A DNA stretch of 64,000 bases from positions 496,001 to 560,000 of the forward strand of contig NZ_SMAG01000002.1 of NCBI RefSeq assembly GCF_004341825.1, given 5' to 3'. Under the pieces are notes generated by a model. The model ran no database searches. It was not told the DNA's origin and worked only from the letters and a program-made list of their open reading frames with translations. The first letter of the stretch is position 1. The number at the start of each line of letters is the position of its first letter. Below are positions 1 through 9,025 of the stretch, piece by piece. The translations under genes were made by a program, and so were the position numbers. The DNA is from Hazenella coriacea. Lineage in GTDB: Bacteria; Bacillota; Bacilli; Thermoactinomycetales; Thermoactinomycetaceae.

Positions 1-49
1 CTGATCTGGAAGGCGCAGTTATCTAAAAATAGCTATGTTTAATAGCTTG

Positions 50-142
50 CAAGTTCCTACGCCGGCATTACCCGGATCAGGTTCATGGGTCAGTGTATGG
101 GTACACTTTCTCAGCCAGCCATATTCTAGCTCCCCGTGGTGT
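50..142 (-). ncRNA. TPP riboswitch (THI box)
   Basis: Read on the minus strand, this stretch carries the THI-box landmarks in order: CTGAGA, then ACCC, then GAACCTGATCCGGGTAATG, then GCGTAGGAA. This is the thiamine pyrophosphate aptamer. It faces left, so the thiamine gene it controls lies beyond base 1. Family assignment rests on these conserved core strings. The expression platform is not visible. Confidence 0.93.
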
Positions 143-159
143 TCAGTTGTCTCGAGCCC

Positions 160-188
160 ATTATATGAAAGAGAATAATATTTGTCTA
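160..188 (-). promoter_or_regulatory. Promoter of the TPP riboswitch transcript
   Basis: On the minus strand there is TAGACA (188-183), a 17-bp spacer and a perfect TATAAT (165-160). The predicted transcript start falls just upstream of the TPP aptamer, as expected for a sigma-A promoter of a thiamine operon. Confidence 0.75.
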
Positions 189-287
189 TCATGTGAAAAT
201 TACACGGAATGATTCCACTTTTCTATCATCCATTAATTTGTAGAGTAAATGATATACTACGTGTGAATGTCAAAGTTGAGGTGCAAG

Positions 288-1202
288 ATGGAAAAGCAAA
301 TGAAACTGATGTTTGAACACATTGTCAACTCACAAGAAGATGGAAAAATGCTTCATCAAGTACTAAAGAACCGTTTCAAGTTTTCGCGACGAATGATGAG
401 CCGTTTAAAAATGAATCGTTTGGTCACAGTGAATGGGGAAGTGATCTATTATACCGCTCGGGTTCAGCAAGGGGATCAGATTGAGATTCAGTTTTTAGTC
501 GAAGATGCTGAATATATCCCACCTCAACCGACGGAGTTTACAGTGGTTTACGAAGATGAAGACCTCATTGTCGTTGATAAGCCACCTGGACTCGTTGTAC
601 ATCCAACCAAAGGTTATCCCGATCAGACTTTGGCTAATGGATTGATGCATTATTGGTTAGAGCGTGGAGAAACTCATAAAGTTCGACCTGTTACTCGTTT
701 GGATAAAAATACATCTGGATTGATGGTAGTTGGAAAACACGCTTATACTCATGCCTATTTGGCTGAACAGATGGCGGAGAAAAGATACCAGCGCGAATAT
801 CTGGCCTGGGTTCATCACCAGATCATTGAAGATCAAGGAACCATTGATGATCCCATTGGGATGGACATGTCTCAAACTATTTTTCGTTCCGTTAGGGAAG
901 ATGGAGCCCAAGCTATCACCCACTTTCGAGTGATTCAACGTTGGGAAGATGCGACCTTAGTTCGTCTACAGTTGGAAACAGGGCGTACGCACCAAATTCG
1001 GATTCACCTATCTGCACGAGGTTACCCGATTATCGGTGATGACATGTATGGAACGAAAGAGGATCAGCATTTGATCACTCGTCAAGCCCTTCATGCCACT
1101 TATCTTCGTTTATATCACCCTCGTCATCGTAAATGGATGGAGTGGGAATCACCGATTCCGGAAGATATACAAGAATTGATGAAACGATTAAATAAGAAAT
1201 GA
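288..1202 (+). CDS. RluA/RluD-family pseudouridine synthase
   Basis: 304-residue RNA pseudouridine synthase. Residues about 30-75 look like an S4 RNA-binding domain (SRRMMSRLKMNRLVTVNG). The catalytic core follows with the family motif RPVTRLDKNTSG, in which D139 is the expected nucleophilic Asp, and the later GRTHQIRIHL motif. I place the start at ATG 288 because GAGGTG (278-283) sits just upstream; the in-frame ATG at 267 has no ribosome binding site. It is monocistronic and ends at a clear terminator. Substrate is probably 23S rRNA or tRNA, but the family is large and the exact uridine cannot be read from sequence. Confidence 0.9.
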   Translation: MEKQMKLMFEHIVNSQEDGKMLHQVLKNRFKFSRRMMSRLKMNRLVTVNGEVIYYTARVQQGDQIEIQFLVEDAEYIPPQPTEFTVVYEDEDLIVVDKPPGLVVHPTKGYPDQTLANGLMHYWLERGETHKVRPVTRLDKNTSGLMVVGKHAYTHAYLAEQMAEKRYQREYLAWVHHQIIEDQGTIDDPIGMDMSQTIFRSVREDGAQAITHFRVIQRWEDATLVRLQLETGRTHQIRIHLSARGYPIIGDDMYGTKEDQHLITRQALHATYLRLYHPRHRKWMEWESPIPEDIQELMKRLNKK

Positions 1203-1223
1203 AATCATTGAAGTTATCAGTAA

Positions 1224-1249
1224 GATCGCATTCGCATGCGGTCTTTTTT
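1224..1249 (+). terminator. Rho-independent terminator
   Basis: GATCGCAT/ATGCGGTC stem with a short loop followed by TTTTTT, 20 bp after the pseudouridine synthase stop. Confidence 0.85.
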
Positions 1250-1377
1250 AATTAAAAAATTTATATAACAAATATTTTTAATAATGTGGAGGATTCAATC
1301 AATGAATGTAGAATTTTATTCATAGAAAGGTCAAATATAATGACTCTTCAGAAACTATGAAGTGAGGGGGAAATGGA

Positions 1378-3009
1378 ATGAAGTCAGTTTTTCGTCTTTT
1401 TTCAATTTTATTACTTTGTGCTTGTTTAGTCATTCCAATGGGAGTTTCTTCAGCACAATCCTTATCCAGTGTTCCTGCACCCAAAGTGATGGGACAGGTA
1501 GGAGGAGAAGTTGGTGTACAATCCATGCCTACTACCAAGACGCCTGGAACTTGGTTTGTAGGAGCCACTCCGCCCAATTATGATCCAAGTAAGCCACCCA
1601 TTGTTTTTGTTCAGGGGATGAATGGGAAGGCACAGGACTGGTGGGAAGAAACCGTTTATGCGGGTGTGAATGACATGTATGAAACCGCTTACAGAAATGG
1701 GTATCGTACGGCATTTGTACAGTTATATGATGCCAAAGGAGACGGTGCAGCTTCGCAATGGGATAATGGTCGCCTGCTCGCTTCGATGTTAGAGCAGATC
1801 CATCGTCACTTTGGACAAAAAGTTAACATTGTGGCTCATAGTAAAGGAGGGCCTGATACACAGGCAGCACTGATCCATTATGGTGCACATCCTTATGTCG
1901 GGCGTGTAGTAACATTAGGATCACCTCACCATGGTTCTCATTTGGCGAATCTTGCACATAGTTGGTATGCAGGATGGTTGGCGGAGCTACTTGGAAAAAC
2001 GAGTGATGGCACGTATGCACTTCAAACCGGACAGATGGAACAATATCGTAAAAGTACGGATCAACATCCAAATGTAAGTAAAAACACCTACTATACTTTA
2101 GCTGGAACCAGTTGGGGACCACGCTTCACCGCATTGTGGACAGGTGGCTCTTATTTGTCGGTACAAGGTTCAAATGATGGATTGGTCAATGTTTGGAGTA
2201 CCCAACTTCCTTACGGTAAACATTTGTTAACAGGAGATGCTGATCACGATAACATTCGGACAGGATTTAAGTCTTTCGCAAAGATTGAATCTGTATTACG
2301 CTCGTCAAGCTTAGTGCAATCACAAACATCAGTGAAACCATCAATGGAAACAAGTCCAGAGTCTGTTGATCAAGAACAATGGGTGGATGGTGCTCCTTTA
2401 AGCCCGAATCAGATTGTGGAAAAAACTCTTTATATAGAAGAAAATTCTTCAGAAGCTAATATTCAAGTTCTAACAAAATCCAAAGCGGTTCAAGTTCAAT
2501 TGGTATCTCCTTCAGGAAAAGTTTACAAACAACAAAATGCCAATCGGAACACCACTGATCAAGCATTTTTTGCTGGTGCTCATGTAAAATCATTCCATGT
2601 TTCCCGTCCTGAAGCAGGTACATGGAAAATAAGCATGACCAGTCCCGTGTCAGATGCATATCTACTTATTGCAAACCTAGGAACCCCAGCTACTTTCTCA
2701 GCAGACGTTCCATTAACAAGTAAAGAAAAAGCGATTCCACTTCAAGTGAAATTAAATAAAACTAAAAATCTTCAAGTAAACTCCTTGCAAATTGAAACAC
2801 AAGTAGTTACACCAGACGGCACGATGTTGCCTGCAAAGGAAACCAAACAACTATTCAAACAAAACCGTCTGCAAGCTAACCAATTCCGTGGACAATTAAA
2901 AGGAATCAAACCAGGAGTGTATAACATCACGATCGAAATAAAAGGAAAAACCAAACAAGGCGAACCATTTGAACGAACCATGATTCGTTCCGTCTATATA
3001 GGAGAATAA
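1378..3009 (+). CDS. Secreted lipase-like alpha/beta hydrolase
   Basis: 543-residue exported protein. Residues 1-27 form a typical Sec signal peptide ending near SSAQS. The catalytic domain (about 60-310) shows an oxyanion region (FVQGMNG) and the nucleophile elbow AHSKGG with Ser155, followed by GSPHHGSHLAN, as in secreted lipases and esterases of the PGAP1/LipA type. Candidate acid and base lie in SNDGLVNVWS and DADHDNIR. The C-terminal 230 residues look like two beta-sandwich modules with no catalytic motif, possibly for substrate or wall binding. AGTGAGGGGG precedes ATG 1378. Substrate is unknown; triacylglycerol or polyester ester bonds are both possible. Confidence 0.82.
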   Translation: MKSVFRLFSILLLCACLVIPMGVSSAQSLSSVPAPKVMGQVGGEVGVQSMPTTKTPGTWFVGATPPNYDPSKPPIVFVQGMNGKAQDWWEETVYAGVNDMYETAYRNGYRTAFVQLYDAKGDGAASQWDNGRLLASMLEQIHRHFGQKVNIVAHSKGGPDTQAALIHYGAHPYVGRVVTLGSPHHGSHLANLAHSWYAGWLAELLGKTSDGTYALQTGQMEQYRKSTDQHPNVSKNTYYTLAGTSWGPRFTALWTGGSYLSVQGSNDGLVNVWSTQLPYGKHLLTGDADHDNIRTGFKSFAKIESVLRSSSLVQSQTSVKPSMETSPESVDQEQWVDGAPLSPNQIVEKTLYIEENSSEANIQVLTKSKAVQVQLVSPSGKVYKQQNANRNTTDQAFFAGAHVKSFHVSRPEAGTWKISMTSPVSDAYLLIANLGTPATFSADVPLTSKEKAIPLQVKLNKTKNLQVNSLQIETQVVTPDGTMLPAKETKQLFKQNRLQANQFRGQLKGIKPGVYNITIEIKGKTKQGEPFERTMIRSVYIGE

Positions 3010-3017
3010 ATCCATTT

Positions 3018-3054
3018 AAAAAAGTCCCACTGCCCAAAACAGTGGGGCTTTTTT
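3018..3054 (+). terminator. Rho-independent terminator
   Basis: Stem CCCACTG/CAGTGGGG flanked by A-run and T-run, directly after the lipase-like gene. The A-run on the other side could let it work in both directions. Confidence 0.85.
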
Positions 3055-3273
3055 GAATTAATACCGATCTCCCAACAGTAACTTTTCTCTAGCCTCTCCA
3101 ACACCGTCCAAGGAGGCGAAAAAAATAACAAGCCGACTGGCTCAAGGAACATCCTCTTATTCCCCGAAAAGATCAACGATCGAACAACTCTTTTCTCATA
3201 CACCATCTACTTCATTGATGTCACAAGCTTATTACAATAAGATGAAAGAAAACAGAACGAAAGGATGACCCTT

Positions 3274-4041
3274 ATGTCACACCCCGTCGCATGGATCGTA
3301 GGAGGCGTGAAAGGCTTAGGCGTTCCCCTCATCAAAGGACTAGCCCAAGATGGCTACCGAATCGCCATGAACTATCGGAAGAGTCGGCAAGCTGGAGAAC
3401 AAATCCAACAACAATTACAGCAATCAGGAACAGAAACTTTACTCATGCAAGGCGATATCAGTCAAGTGGAAGATGTCAAACGAATGGGCGATGAGATCAA
3501 ACAAAAGTGGGGGCGAGTCGACGTACTTGTGTGTACAGCAGGTCCCTTTATTTTTAAGCGCACACCGATCCGAGAACTTACTCATCAACAGTGGAAAGAT
3601 ATGGTCGATGGAAATTTGAATAGTATTTTCTATATTGTGCACGAAATTTTACCCTTGATGCGAATACAAAGATATGGACGAATTATTACGTTCGGATTTC
3701 CAGAAGTGGAGCAAGCCCCGGCATGGGAAGGATATGGAGCCTACGCAGCAGCAAAAGCTGGACTCGTCTCACTGACACGAACCCTTTCCAGAGAAGAAGC
3801 TCCACATGGGATTACAGTCAACATGGTTTATCCTGGAGACATTCGTGATCCTTACAAAGAGGCATCGATTCAGATGGCCAAAGGACAAATAGATCCCCAG
3901 AGTCCAGTTGGACGACCTGGTACGGGAGAAGATATTTCGCGGGTAGTTCGTTTTCTAGCTCATCCTGACTCTGACTTCATCACCGGGGCAATGATACCAA
4001 TTACGGGGGGGTTTACTAATCTTCAATTTCATGTAAAATGA
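3274..4041 (+). CDS. SDR-family protein (FabG/YmfI-like) lacking the usual catalytic serine
   Basis: 255-residue Rossmann-fold protein of the short-chain dehydrogenase/reductase family. The cofactor loop is VGGVKGLG (9-16) instead of the usual TGGxxGIG, and the YxxxK pair is Y157/K161 in YGAYAAAK. The strand that normally carries the catalytic Ser reads IITFGFPE, so no Ser is at the expected place. Family knowledge says NAD(P)H-dependent reduction of a keto group, but the missing Ser makes activity uncertain. Start at ATG 3274 is favoured over 3265 by the AAAGGA at 3259-3265. Monocistronic; no terminator obvious. Confidence 0.8.
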   Translation: MSHPVAWIVGGVKGLGVPLIKGLAQDGYRIAMNYRKSRQAGEQIQQQLQQSGTETLLMQGDISQVEDVKRMGDEIKQKWGRVDVLVCTAGPFIFKRTPIRELTHQQWKDMVDGNLNSIFYIVHEILPLMRIQRYGRIITFGFPEVEQAPAWEGYGAYAAAKAGLVSLTRTLSREEAPHGITVNMVYPGDIRDPYKEASIQMAKGQIDPQSPVGRPGTGEDISRVVRFLAHPDSDFITGAMIPITGGFTNLQFHVK

Positions 4042-4132
4042 GCATAAGATTCATGTAATCTTTCTGTAATATTTTTTAAAAAAGAAAAAGCCATGAGAAA
4101 CAGTTTGCGTTATAATGATGAAGTATTATTCA

Positions 4133-4315
4133 TCAACGCTTGTTTGCGGTATCGGTTTGGCGCTTGAAATAGTAACCAAGTCCAAACCACACACCAGAGC
4201 CAATTAAGCCGGCGAAAAAGGCAGGTGTACCTGAGACTTTCCAAAGAAAAAGGCTTGCTAGTAATCCTAAAATACCAGTCAGATTACAAGCAAATGATGC
4301 TGCTTTTATGTTCAA
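4133..4315 (-). CDS. Small two-helix membrane protein, unknown function
   Basis: 60-residue hydrophobic protein with two predicted membrane helices (about 8-25 and 31-49) and a basic C-terminus (YFKRQTDTANKR). It starts with TTG at 4315 preceded by GAGGTGATAG at good spacing, which supports translation. No family recognised. It is convergent with the SDR gene and divergent from the penicillin-binding protein. Confidence 0.65.
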   Translation of the reverse strand: MNIKAASFACNLTGILGLLASLFLWKVSGTPAFFAGLIGSGVWFGLGYYFKRQTDTANKR

Positions 4316-4571
4316 CGTCTATCACCTCGTTATTTACTATATCATAGGATAAGGGCTAGACGAATTCCTATATGAGTTAGGTGTAACTAGAAGCCATTTC
4401 AAAATGTCCAGAAACCTATTTTTTCGGAGTGACTTTCCGCCATGATGTGAAATAAGGCTTCTGGGGGAATCCTCAACAGGGTAGTTTGTACAGACAAAAG
4501 TTTTGAAATAGCTTCTATTGTATTTCGATCGTAAGAATCTTCAATGAATAACGTTTTCAGGAGGGGCACGT

Positions 4572-7169
4572 ATGGATGATTTGCGTAGGGGTCGAGGATC
4601 TCGTTCAAGTGGCGAATTTAATCCACAAGAAGTCAGAAGTCGTAGTGAACGTGTAGGACCCCGTTCTCGTACCTCCCGCTCCACTCGTTCTGGTGGACCG
4701 GGTGGCGGAAAACGGAAGAAAAAAGGATTTGCTTCACTCTTTACTTGGAAATGGTTTGTTTTAGTGATCCTGACCTCTGTCCTATTGGTCGTAGGAGGAT
4801 GTACAGCAATCAAGCTACAAGGTGAAAATGTGGATCTTAAAAAGATGAAAGAATTTAAGGTTACCTCCACGATCTATGATAAAGAAGGGAATGAGGTTAC
4901 CCAACTGGGGGACTATAAGCGTGAATTTGCTAAGATTGAAGATATTAAAAAAGTGAATCCGATGTTGATTGAAGGATTCAAAAAAATCGAAGATGAGCGC
5001 TTTGATGACCATAGCGGTGTCGACTATTGGGGCTTGGGCCGTGCTGTGGTTAAAAATATTTTAGAAGGCGGTAAGGCAGAAGGTGCTAGTACCATCACCA
5101 TGCAGGTAGCGGGGAACGTGGTTCTAGAAAACCGGACCAAAACTTTCTCCCGGAAGATCTCAGAGGTGGCGACGGCTTGGAACCTTGAAAGTAAATATTC
5201 CAAAGATGAGATTATGGAAACTTATGTGAACTACATTTATTTAGGAAACGGTGTCGCTGGAGTTCAGATGGCTTCCAAAATCTACTTTGGCAAAGATGTA
5301 ACCAAAGATAAGTTAGAACCGCATGAAGTTGCCTTTATCATTGGTTTACCTAAAGCGCCCAGTACGTATGATCCATTTGGTTCCGAAAAGAAACAAAAGG
5401 CAGCAGAGAAACGTAGAAATGTTGCATTATTTAAAATGGCCGAAGATAACAATATGCCACCACTGATCACACAGCAACAAAAAGAAGAAGGGCAGAAAAA
5501 GCCGGTTGTTCCTAATGGCGATACGTACTTAAAAGAGTATGGTCCTACGGGGGATTATGCTGCATATAAAGAGCTAGTATTAAATGAACTTAAAAAATAT
5601 GGTATTACTGAATCCGACATGGGTAAAGGTTATAAAATTTATACCGGACTTGATCCTCAATTACAAAAAGCTACTGAAGCAGCCTTAGCCAATAAAGAAA
5701 ACTTTATCGGTAAAAAAGGTAACTTTGAAGAACTGATGGAAGCAGGGACAGCTACGATTGATGTAGAGTCAGGTCTCATCGCTGCGATTGGTGGAGGACG
5801 TGACTATCGTCCAGGACAAATGATTAAAGGTGGTTATGAATTCCGTGCTCCGGGTTCAACGATTAAGCCGCTAACCGTCTATACACCCGCCATGGAAAAA
5901 GGAAAAGGTGAGATTAATCGCTATTCCATCGTTAAAGATGAACCTGTTAACTTTAACGGTTGGAGACCCAAAAACTATGATCTTTCCACCCATGGTGCAG
6001 TACCCATGGAGCAAATGGTTAAAAACTCTTACAACTTAAGTACAGCCCATATGTTAAAAGAGAAAGTGGGTCTCGGTGTTGCTTATAACTATGCTAAAAA
6101 ACTAGGGATTCATGTAGTAAAAGAAGATGAGAACTATCCGGCCATGGCCTTAGGAGGATTACACGAAGGAACCACTCCCTTACAAATGGCCAGAGCTTAT
6201 ACTGCTCTTGCAAGCAATGGAGACATGATCAATGCTAGAGCGATTAAGGAAGTGCAAGACTCAAAAGGCGAGAAGGTTGATGAGGTCGGAGAGATTGAAA
6301 GAACACCGGTTTTTGGAAAAGAAGCCGCCTATTGGATGACGGAGATGTTAAAAGAAGTCATTAACGATGGAACCGGTAAAGCAGCAAAAATCGAGACCAG
6401 TGAAGTAGCTGGTAAAACGGGAACGATTCAGGATTACAAAGCGGGTTGGTTTGCAGGCTACACCCCTAAATATGTGACAACCGTAATGGTTTATAACACG
6501 GACCCAGGCAAAGGGTCAGACAAGGGACTCGTAGGGGGTAGCTATCCGGCAAAAATCTTCAAACAGATTATGGATGAAGGTTTAAAAGGAAGAGAATATG
6601 CGAAGTTTAGCAAACCACCTGGTGTTAAAGATCCAAAACCACCATTTATGTTAGAGTCACCTCGAGTTAAAGGGGACTTTGATGCAAGTCAAAATGCGAT
6701 TCTCTTAAGCTGGCAAAACCAAGATCCTCGTGTCAAATATAAAATCTATCGCGCCGAACAGGGTGGAGATTTTAAAGAGATTGCTGAAACATCATCTGCG
6801 GGCTATAAAGATACCGATATCGAAGTACCTAACCTGATTGACGATATCACAGGGTTCTTCACTGGGGACGATAAGAAGAAAACCTACATTTACAAAGTAG
6901 AGGCGATCGATACCCAAGAAGAAGATGAAGACCTTGGTCGGAAGATGTCTGACGCAGTGAAAGTAAGTATCAAGGGTGAAAAGCCTAAAAAAGATGATGA
7001 AGATCCTATAGATCCCACTGATCCAGGGGAACAGCCACCGGGTCCTGGTTCTGGTCCTGATCCCGAGTGTGACCAGCAGATGGTAAAAGATTGGGAGAGA
7101 TATAAAAAAGGGAAATGGCATAGTCCCTTCCCACCACCAGAACCACCAGCTGAATGTCTAACCAGATGA
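4572..7169 (+). CDS. ponA: Class A penicillin-binding protein (bifunctional transglycosylase/transpeptidase)
   Basis: 865-residue peptidoglycan synthase. An Arg/Gly/Ser-rich cytoplasmic tail (1-50) precedes one membrane anchor (about 54-74). The GT51 glycosyltransferase domain has the catalytic region EDERFDDHSGVD starting at E140. The transpeptidase domain has SxxK in PGSTIKPL (S429, K432), SYN in KNSYNLS and KTGT. Then comes a module resembling fibronectin type III (ILLSWQNQDPRVKYKIYRAE) and an acidic Pro-rich tail. AGGAGGGG lies 5 bases upstream of ATG. It polymerises and cross-links glycan strands at the outer membrane face. The gene symbol is by resemblance to Bacillus PonA; PbpF/PbpG paralogues are alternatives. 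Confidence 0.92.
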   Translation: MDDLRRGRGSRSSGEFNPQEVRSRSERVGPRSRTSRSTRSGGPGGGKRKKKGFASLFTWKWFVLVILTSVLLVVGGCTAIKLQGENVDLKKMKEFKVTSTIYDKEGNEVTQLGDYKREFAKIEDIKKVNPMLIEGFKKIEDERFDDHSGVDYWGLGRAVVKNILEGGKAEGASTITMQVAGNVVLENRTKTFSRKISEVATAWNLESKYSKDEIMETYVNYIYLGNGVAGVQMASKIYFGKDVTKDKLEPHEVAFIIGLPKAPSTYDPFGSEKKQKAAEKRRNVALFKMAEDNNMPPLITQQQKEEGQKKPVVPNGDTYLKEYGPTGDYAAYKELVLNELKKYGITESDMGKGYKIYTGLDPQLQKATEAALANKENFIGKKGNFEELMEAGTATIDVESGLIAAIGGGRDYRPGQMIKGGYEFRAPGSTIKPLTVYTPAMEKGKGEINRYSIVKDEPVNFNGWRPKNYDLSTHGAVPMEQMVKNSYNLSTAHMLKEKVGLGVAYNYAKKLGIHVVKEDENYPAMALGGLHEGTTPLQMARAYTALASNGDMINARAIKEVQDSKGEKVDEVGEIERTPVFGKEAAYWMTEMLKEVINDGTGKAAKIETSEVAGKTGTIQDYKAGWFAGYTPKYVTTVMVYNTDPGKGSDKGLVGGSYPAKIFKQIMDEGLKGREYAKFSKPPGVKDPKPPFMLESPRVKGDFDASQNAILLSWQNQDPRVKYKIYRAEQGGDFKEIAETSSAGYKDTDIEVPNLIDDITGFFTGDDKKKTYIYKVEAIDTQEEDEDLGRKMSDAVKVSIKGEKPKKDDEDPIDPTDPGEQPPGPGSGPDPECDQQMVKDWERYKKGKWHSPFPPPEPPAECLTR

Positions 7170-7186
7170 AATTAACTTGCTACATG

Positions 7187-7218
7187 AGACTGCTGACGAT
7201 TGTCAGCAGTCTTTTTTT
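7187..7218 (+). terminator. Rho-independent terminator of ponA
   Basis: Perfect 11-bp stem AGACTGCTGAC/GTCAGCAGTCT with a 4-base loop and a run of seven T. Confidence 0.93.
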
Positions 7219-7339
7219 GTTACGGATAGGTTCCCTAATAAATACAATCACTCAGCTCTAGCATCCCCATCGTTCTAATTGAGGACAGCTCTCCATAGAC
7301 TAGTCCTAACAAGTAAGTCGTAGGAGGAGGGAACGAGTA

Positions 7340-8383
7340 GTGAGAGAACAGTGGGTGCTGGCGAGCCGTATTGGCTTTACCTATATAGGTACAGTTGTCG
7401 GTGCGGGCTTTGCCTCAGGACAAGAGATCTTGCAATTTTTCTCACTGTTTGGTAAATACAGTTTCTTGGGAATCCTTGTGACAACAGCGATGTTTGTCTG
7501 GCTAGGGACTCGAATGATGCTGATGGGAGCACGCCTGCAAGCAACCTCCTATGAAGAGTTTAATCTATATTTATTTGGCTCCAGATTGGGTCGTTGGATG
7601 ACAGTGTTTGTGGGTGTGATTTTATTTGGAGTAACAACAGCGATGATGTCAGGAACAGGAGCGCTATTTGAAGAGCAGTTAAATCTTTCTTTTCATCTAG
7701 GTGTAATTCTTACTGCAGTTCTCTCATTGCTTGTTATTATGCGTGGGATGAAAGGGATTTTATCTGTCAATACTCTTGTCGTTCCTTTGATGTTTATCTT
7801 TACGATCCTCATCGCAGTGCAAAGTTGGCAAAGTGGCGAATGGGGGCAAATTCTGGATCATCCTTCGAGACAGGTTCATCAACATTGGCTTTTATCGGCG
7901 ATCGCATATGTCGCTTTCAACTTGGCAATGGCTCAGGCTGTATTAGTTCCTCTTGGAGCGGAAGTGAAAGACGAACGGACGATTCGTTTAGGTGGATGGA
8001 TCGGTGGCATGGGCTTAGGCATGATGCTACTGGCAAGTAATATAGCGATGGTGCTCGATTTAGATGATATTTCAAGATTAAATATTCCGCTTGCTCATGT
8101 GATTCATACTCTAGGAATAGGAATGAAGTATTTCTTTCTAATCGTCATGTGGGGAGAGATTTTTACCACTTTGATTGGGAATGTGTATGGTTTAGCGATG
8201 AATATCAAACAAGTGGTTCCTTTTCATCTACATACGATTATGGTTTCCATCTTTTTGGTGGGGTATCTATTCTCCTTAGTTGGTTTCCCGACATTAGTTA
8301 GCTATTTATATCCCTTTTTTGGATACTGTGGGTTAGTTCTTCTCTTACTGTTAGTTTGGAGGAAGTTACCATCAGCACATTGA
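7340..8383 (+). CDS. YkvI-family membrane protein (putative transporter)
   Basis: 347-residue polytopic membrane protein with about ten hydrophobic segments. The N-terminus (FTYIGTVVGAGFASGQEILQ) matches the YkvI family, which resembles branched-chain amino acid or APC-type carriers in having a Gly-rich unwound first helix. Substrate unknown. Translation starts at GTG 7340, strongly supported by AGGAGGAGGG at 7322-7331. It is followed after 36 bases by the PlsY-like gene, so the two are probably co-transcribed. Confidence 0.8.
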   Translation: MREQWVLASRIGFTYIGTVVGAGFASGQEILQFFSLFGKYSFLGILVTTAMFVWLGTRMMLMGARLQATSYEEFNLYLFGSRLGRWMTVFVGVILFGVTTAMMSGTGALFEEQLNLSFHLGVILTAVLSLLVIMRGMKGILSVNTLVVPLMFIFTILIAVQSWQSGEWGQILDHPSRQVHQHWLLSAIAYVAFNLAMAQAVLVPLGAEVKDERTIRLGGWIGGMGLGMMLLASNIAMVLDLDDISRLNIPLAHVIHTLGIGMKYFFLIVMWGEIFTTLIGNVYGLAMNIKQVVPFHLHTIMVSIFLVGYLFSLVGFPTLVSYLYPFFGYCGLVLLLLLVWRKLPSAH

Positions 8384-8419
8384 TGGATATTCGAGTCCAC
8401 GATTGAGGAGATGCTAAGT

Positions 8420-8947
8420 ATGAGCTTTATCATTATCATATCAGTGGCTTATGTGATCGGGGCGATGCCATTGGATCGTTGGTTCATTGCTTCATCGACT
8501 TCCATTTACGTAGTGAATCCTAGAGGATTCATTTTTGTGATTATCATTGATATTTTTAAAGGGATGATTGCGACACTTATCGCCTTATTTGTTGTTGGTT
8601 GGTGGGGAGCTTATATCGCAGCGATCATTGTTGTGTTGGGAAGCATGTACTCTATTTTTCTGGGGTTTCAAGGTGGAAAAGGAATTGCTGTAGCAGCGGG
8701 AGCGTTATTTATCATTAGTCCCTTTTTGATTCTCATCGGTATTTTTATTTATATTTTTAGCTTGTTGCTCACTCGTTATCTATTTTTCTCTACACTATTT
8801 ACCGTAATATCTTTATTAGGACTAGGCATTATCATGGCTGTTCATTTTTCCGTCTGGATCGTTATTTTCTGTTTGGGTTGCCTCGTGTTGTTTCACCTTA
8901 AGCCTAGTTGGAAAATCCACCCTAGATGGAAAAATCCTTTTCGTTAA
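8420..8947 (+). CDS. Degenerate PlsY-like membrane protein
   Basis: 175-residue protein with about five membrane helices and the overall shape of the acylphosphate:glycerol-3-phosphate acyltransferase PlsY. Recognisable pieces are an initial VAYVIGAMPL, DIFKG (44-48) and FQGGKGIAVAAG (GGKG at 85-88). The SGNxGATN loop that should follow the first helix is replaced by STSIYVVNPRG, and the GHxFPVF motif reads GSMYSIF. Active-site residues are therefore missing, so this is probably a paralogue with another role, or inactive. Start at ATG 8420 is chosen because TGAGGAG (8404-8410) is 9 bases upstream; ATG 8411 is too close. It lies 36 bases after the YkvI-like gene. Confidence 0.7.
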   Translation: MSFIIIISVAYVIGAMPLDRWFIASSTSIYVVNPRGFIFVIIIDIFKGMIATLIALFVVGWWGAYIAAIIVVLGSMYSIFLGFQGGKGIAVAAGALFIISPFLILIGIFIYIFSLLLTRYLFFSTLFTVISLLGLGIIMAVHFSVWIVIFCLGCLVLFHLKPSWKIHPRWKNPFR

Positions 8948-9025
8948 CATCTAAAGGTGATGAGAGCTCCAATGATCTAACAGAAAGAGCTATGGTACAA
9001 TGGCAGAGGAAGGGAGGCCACCCAC

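Noticed and set aside
4399-4608. Minus-strand ORF overlapping the ponA start
   Set aside because: TTG start without a ribosome binding site, and it overlaps the ponA start and its ribosome binding site.
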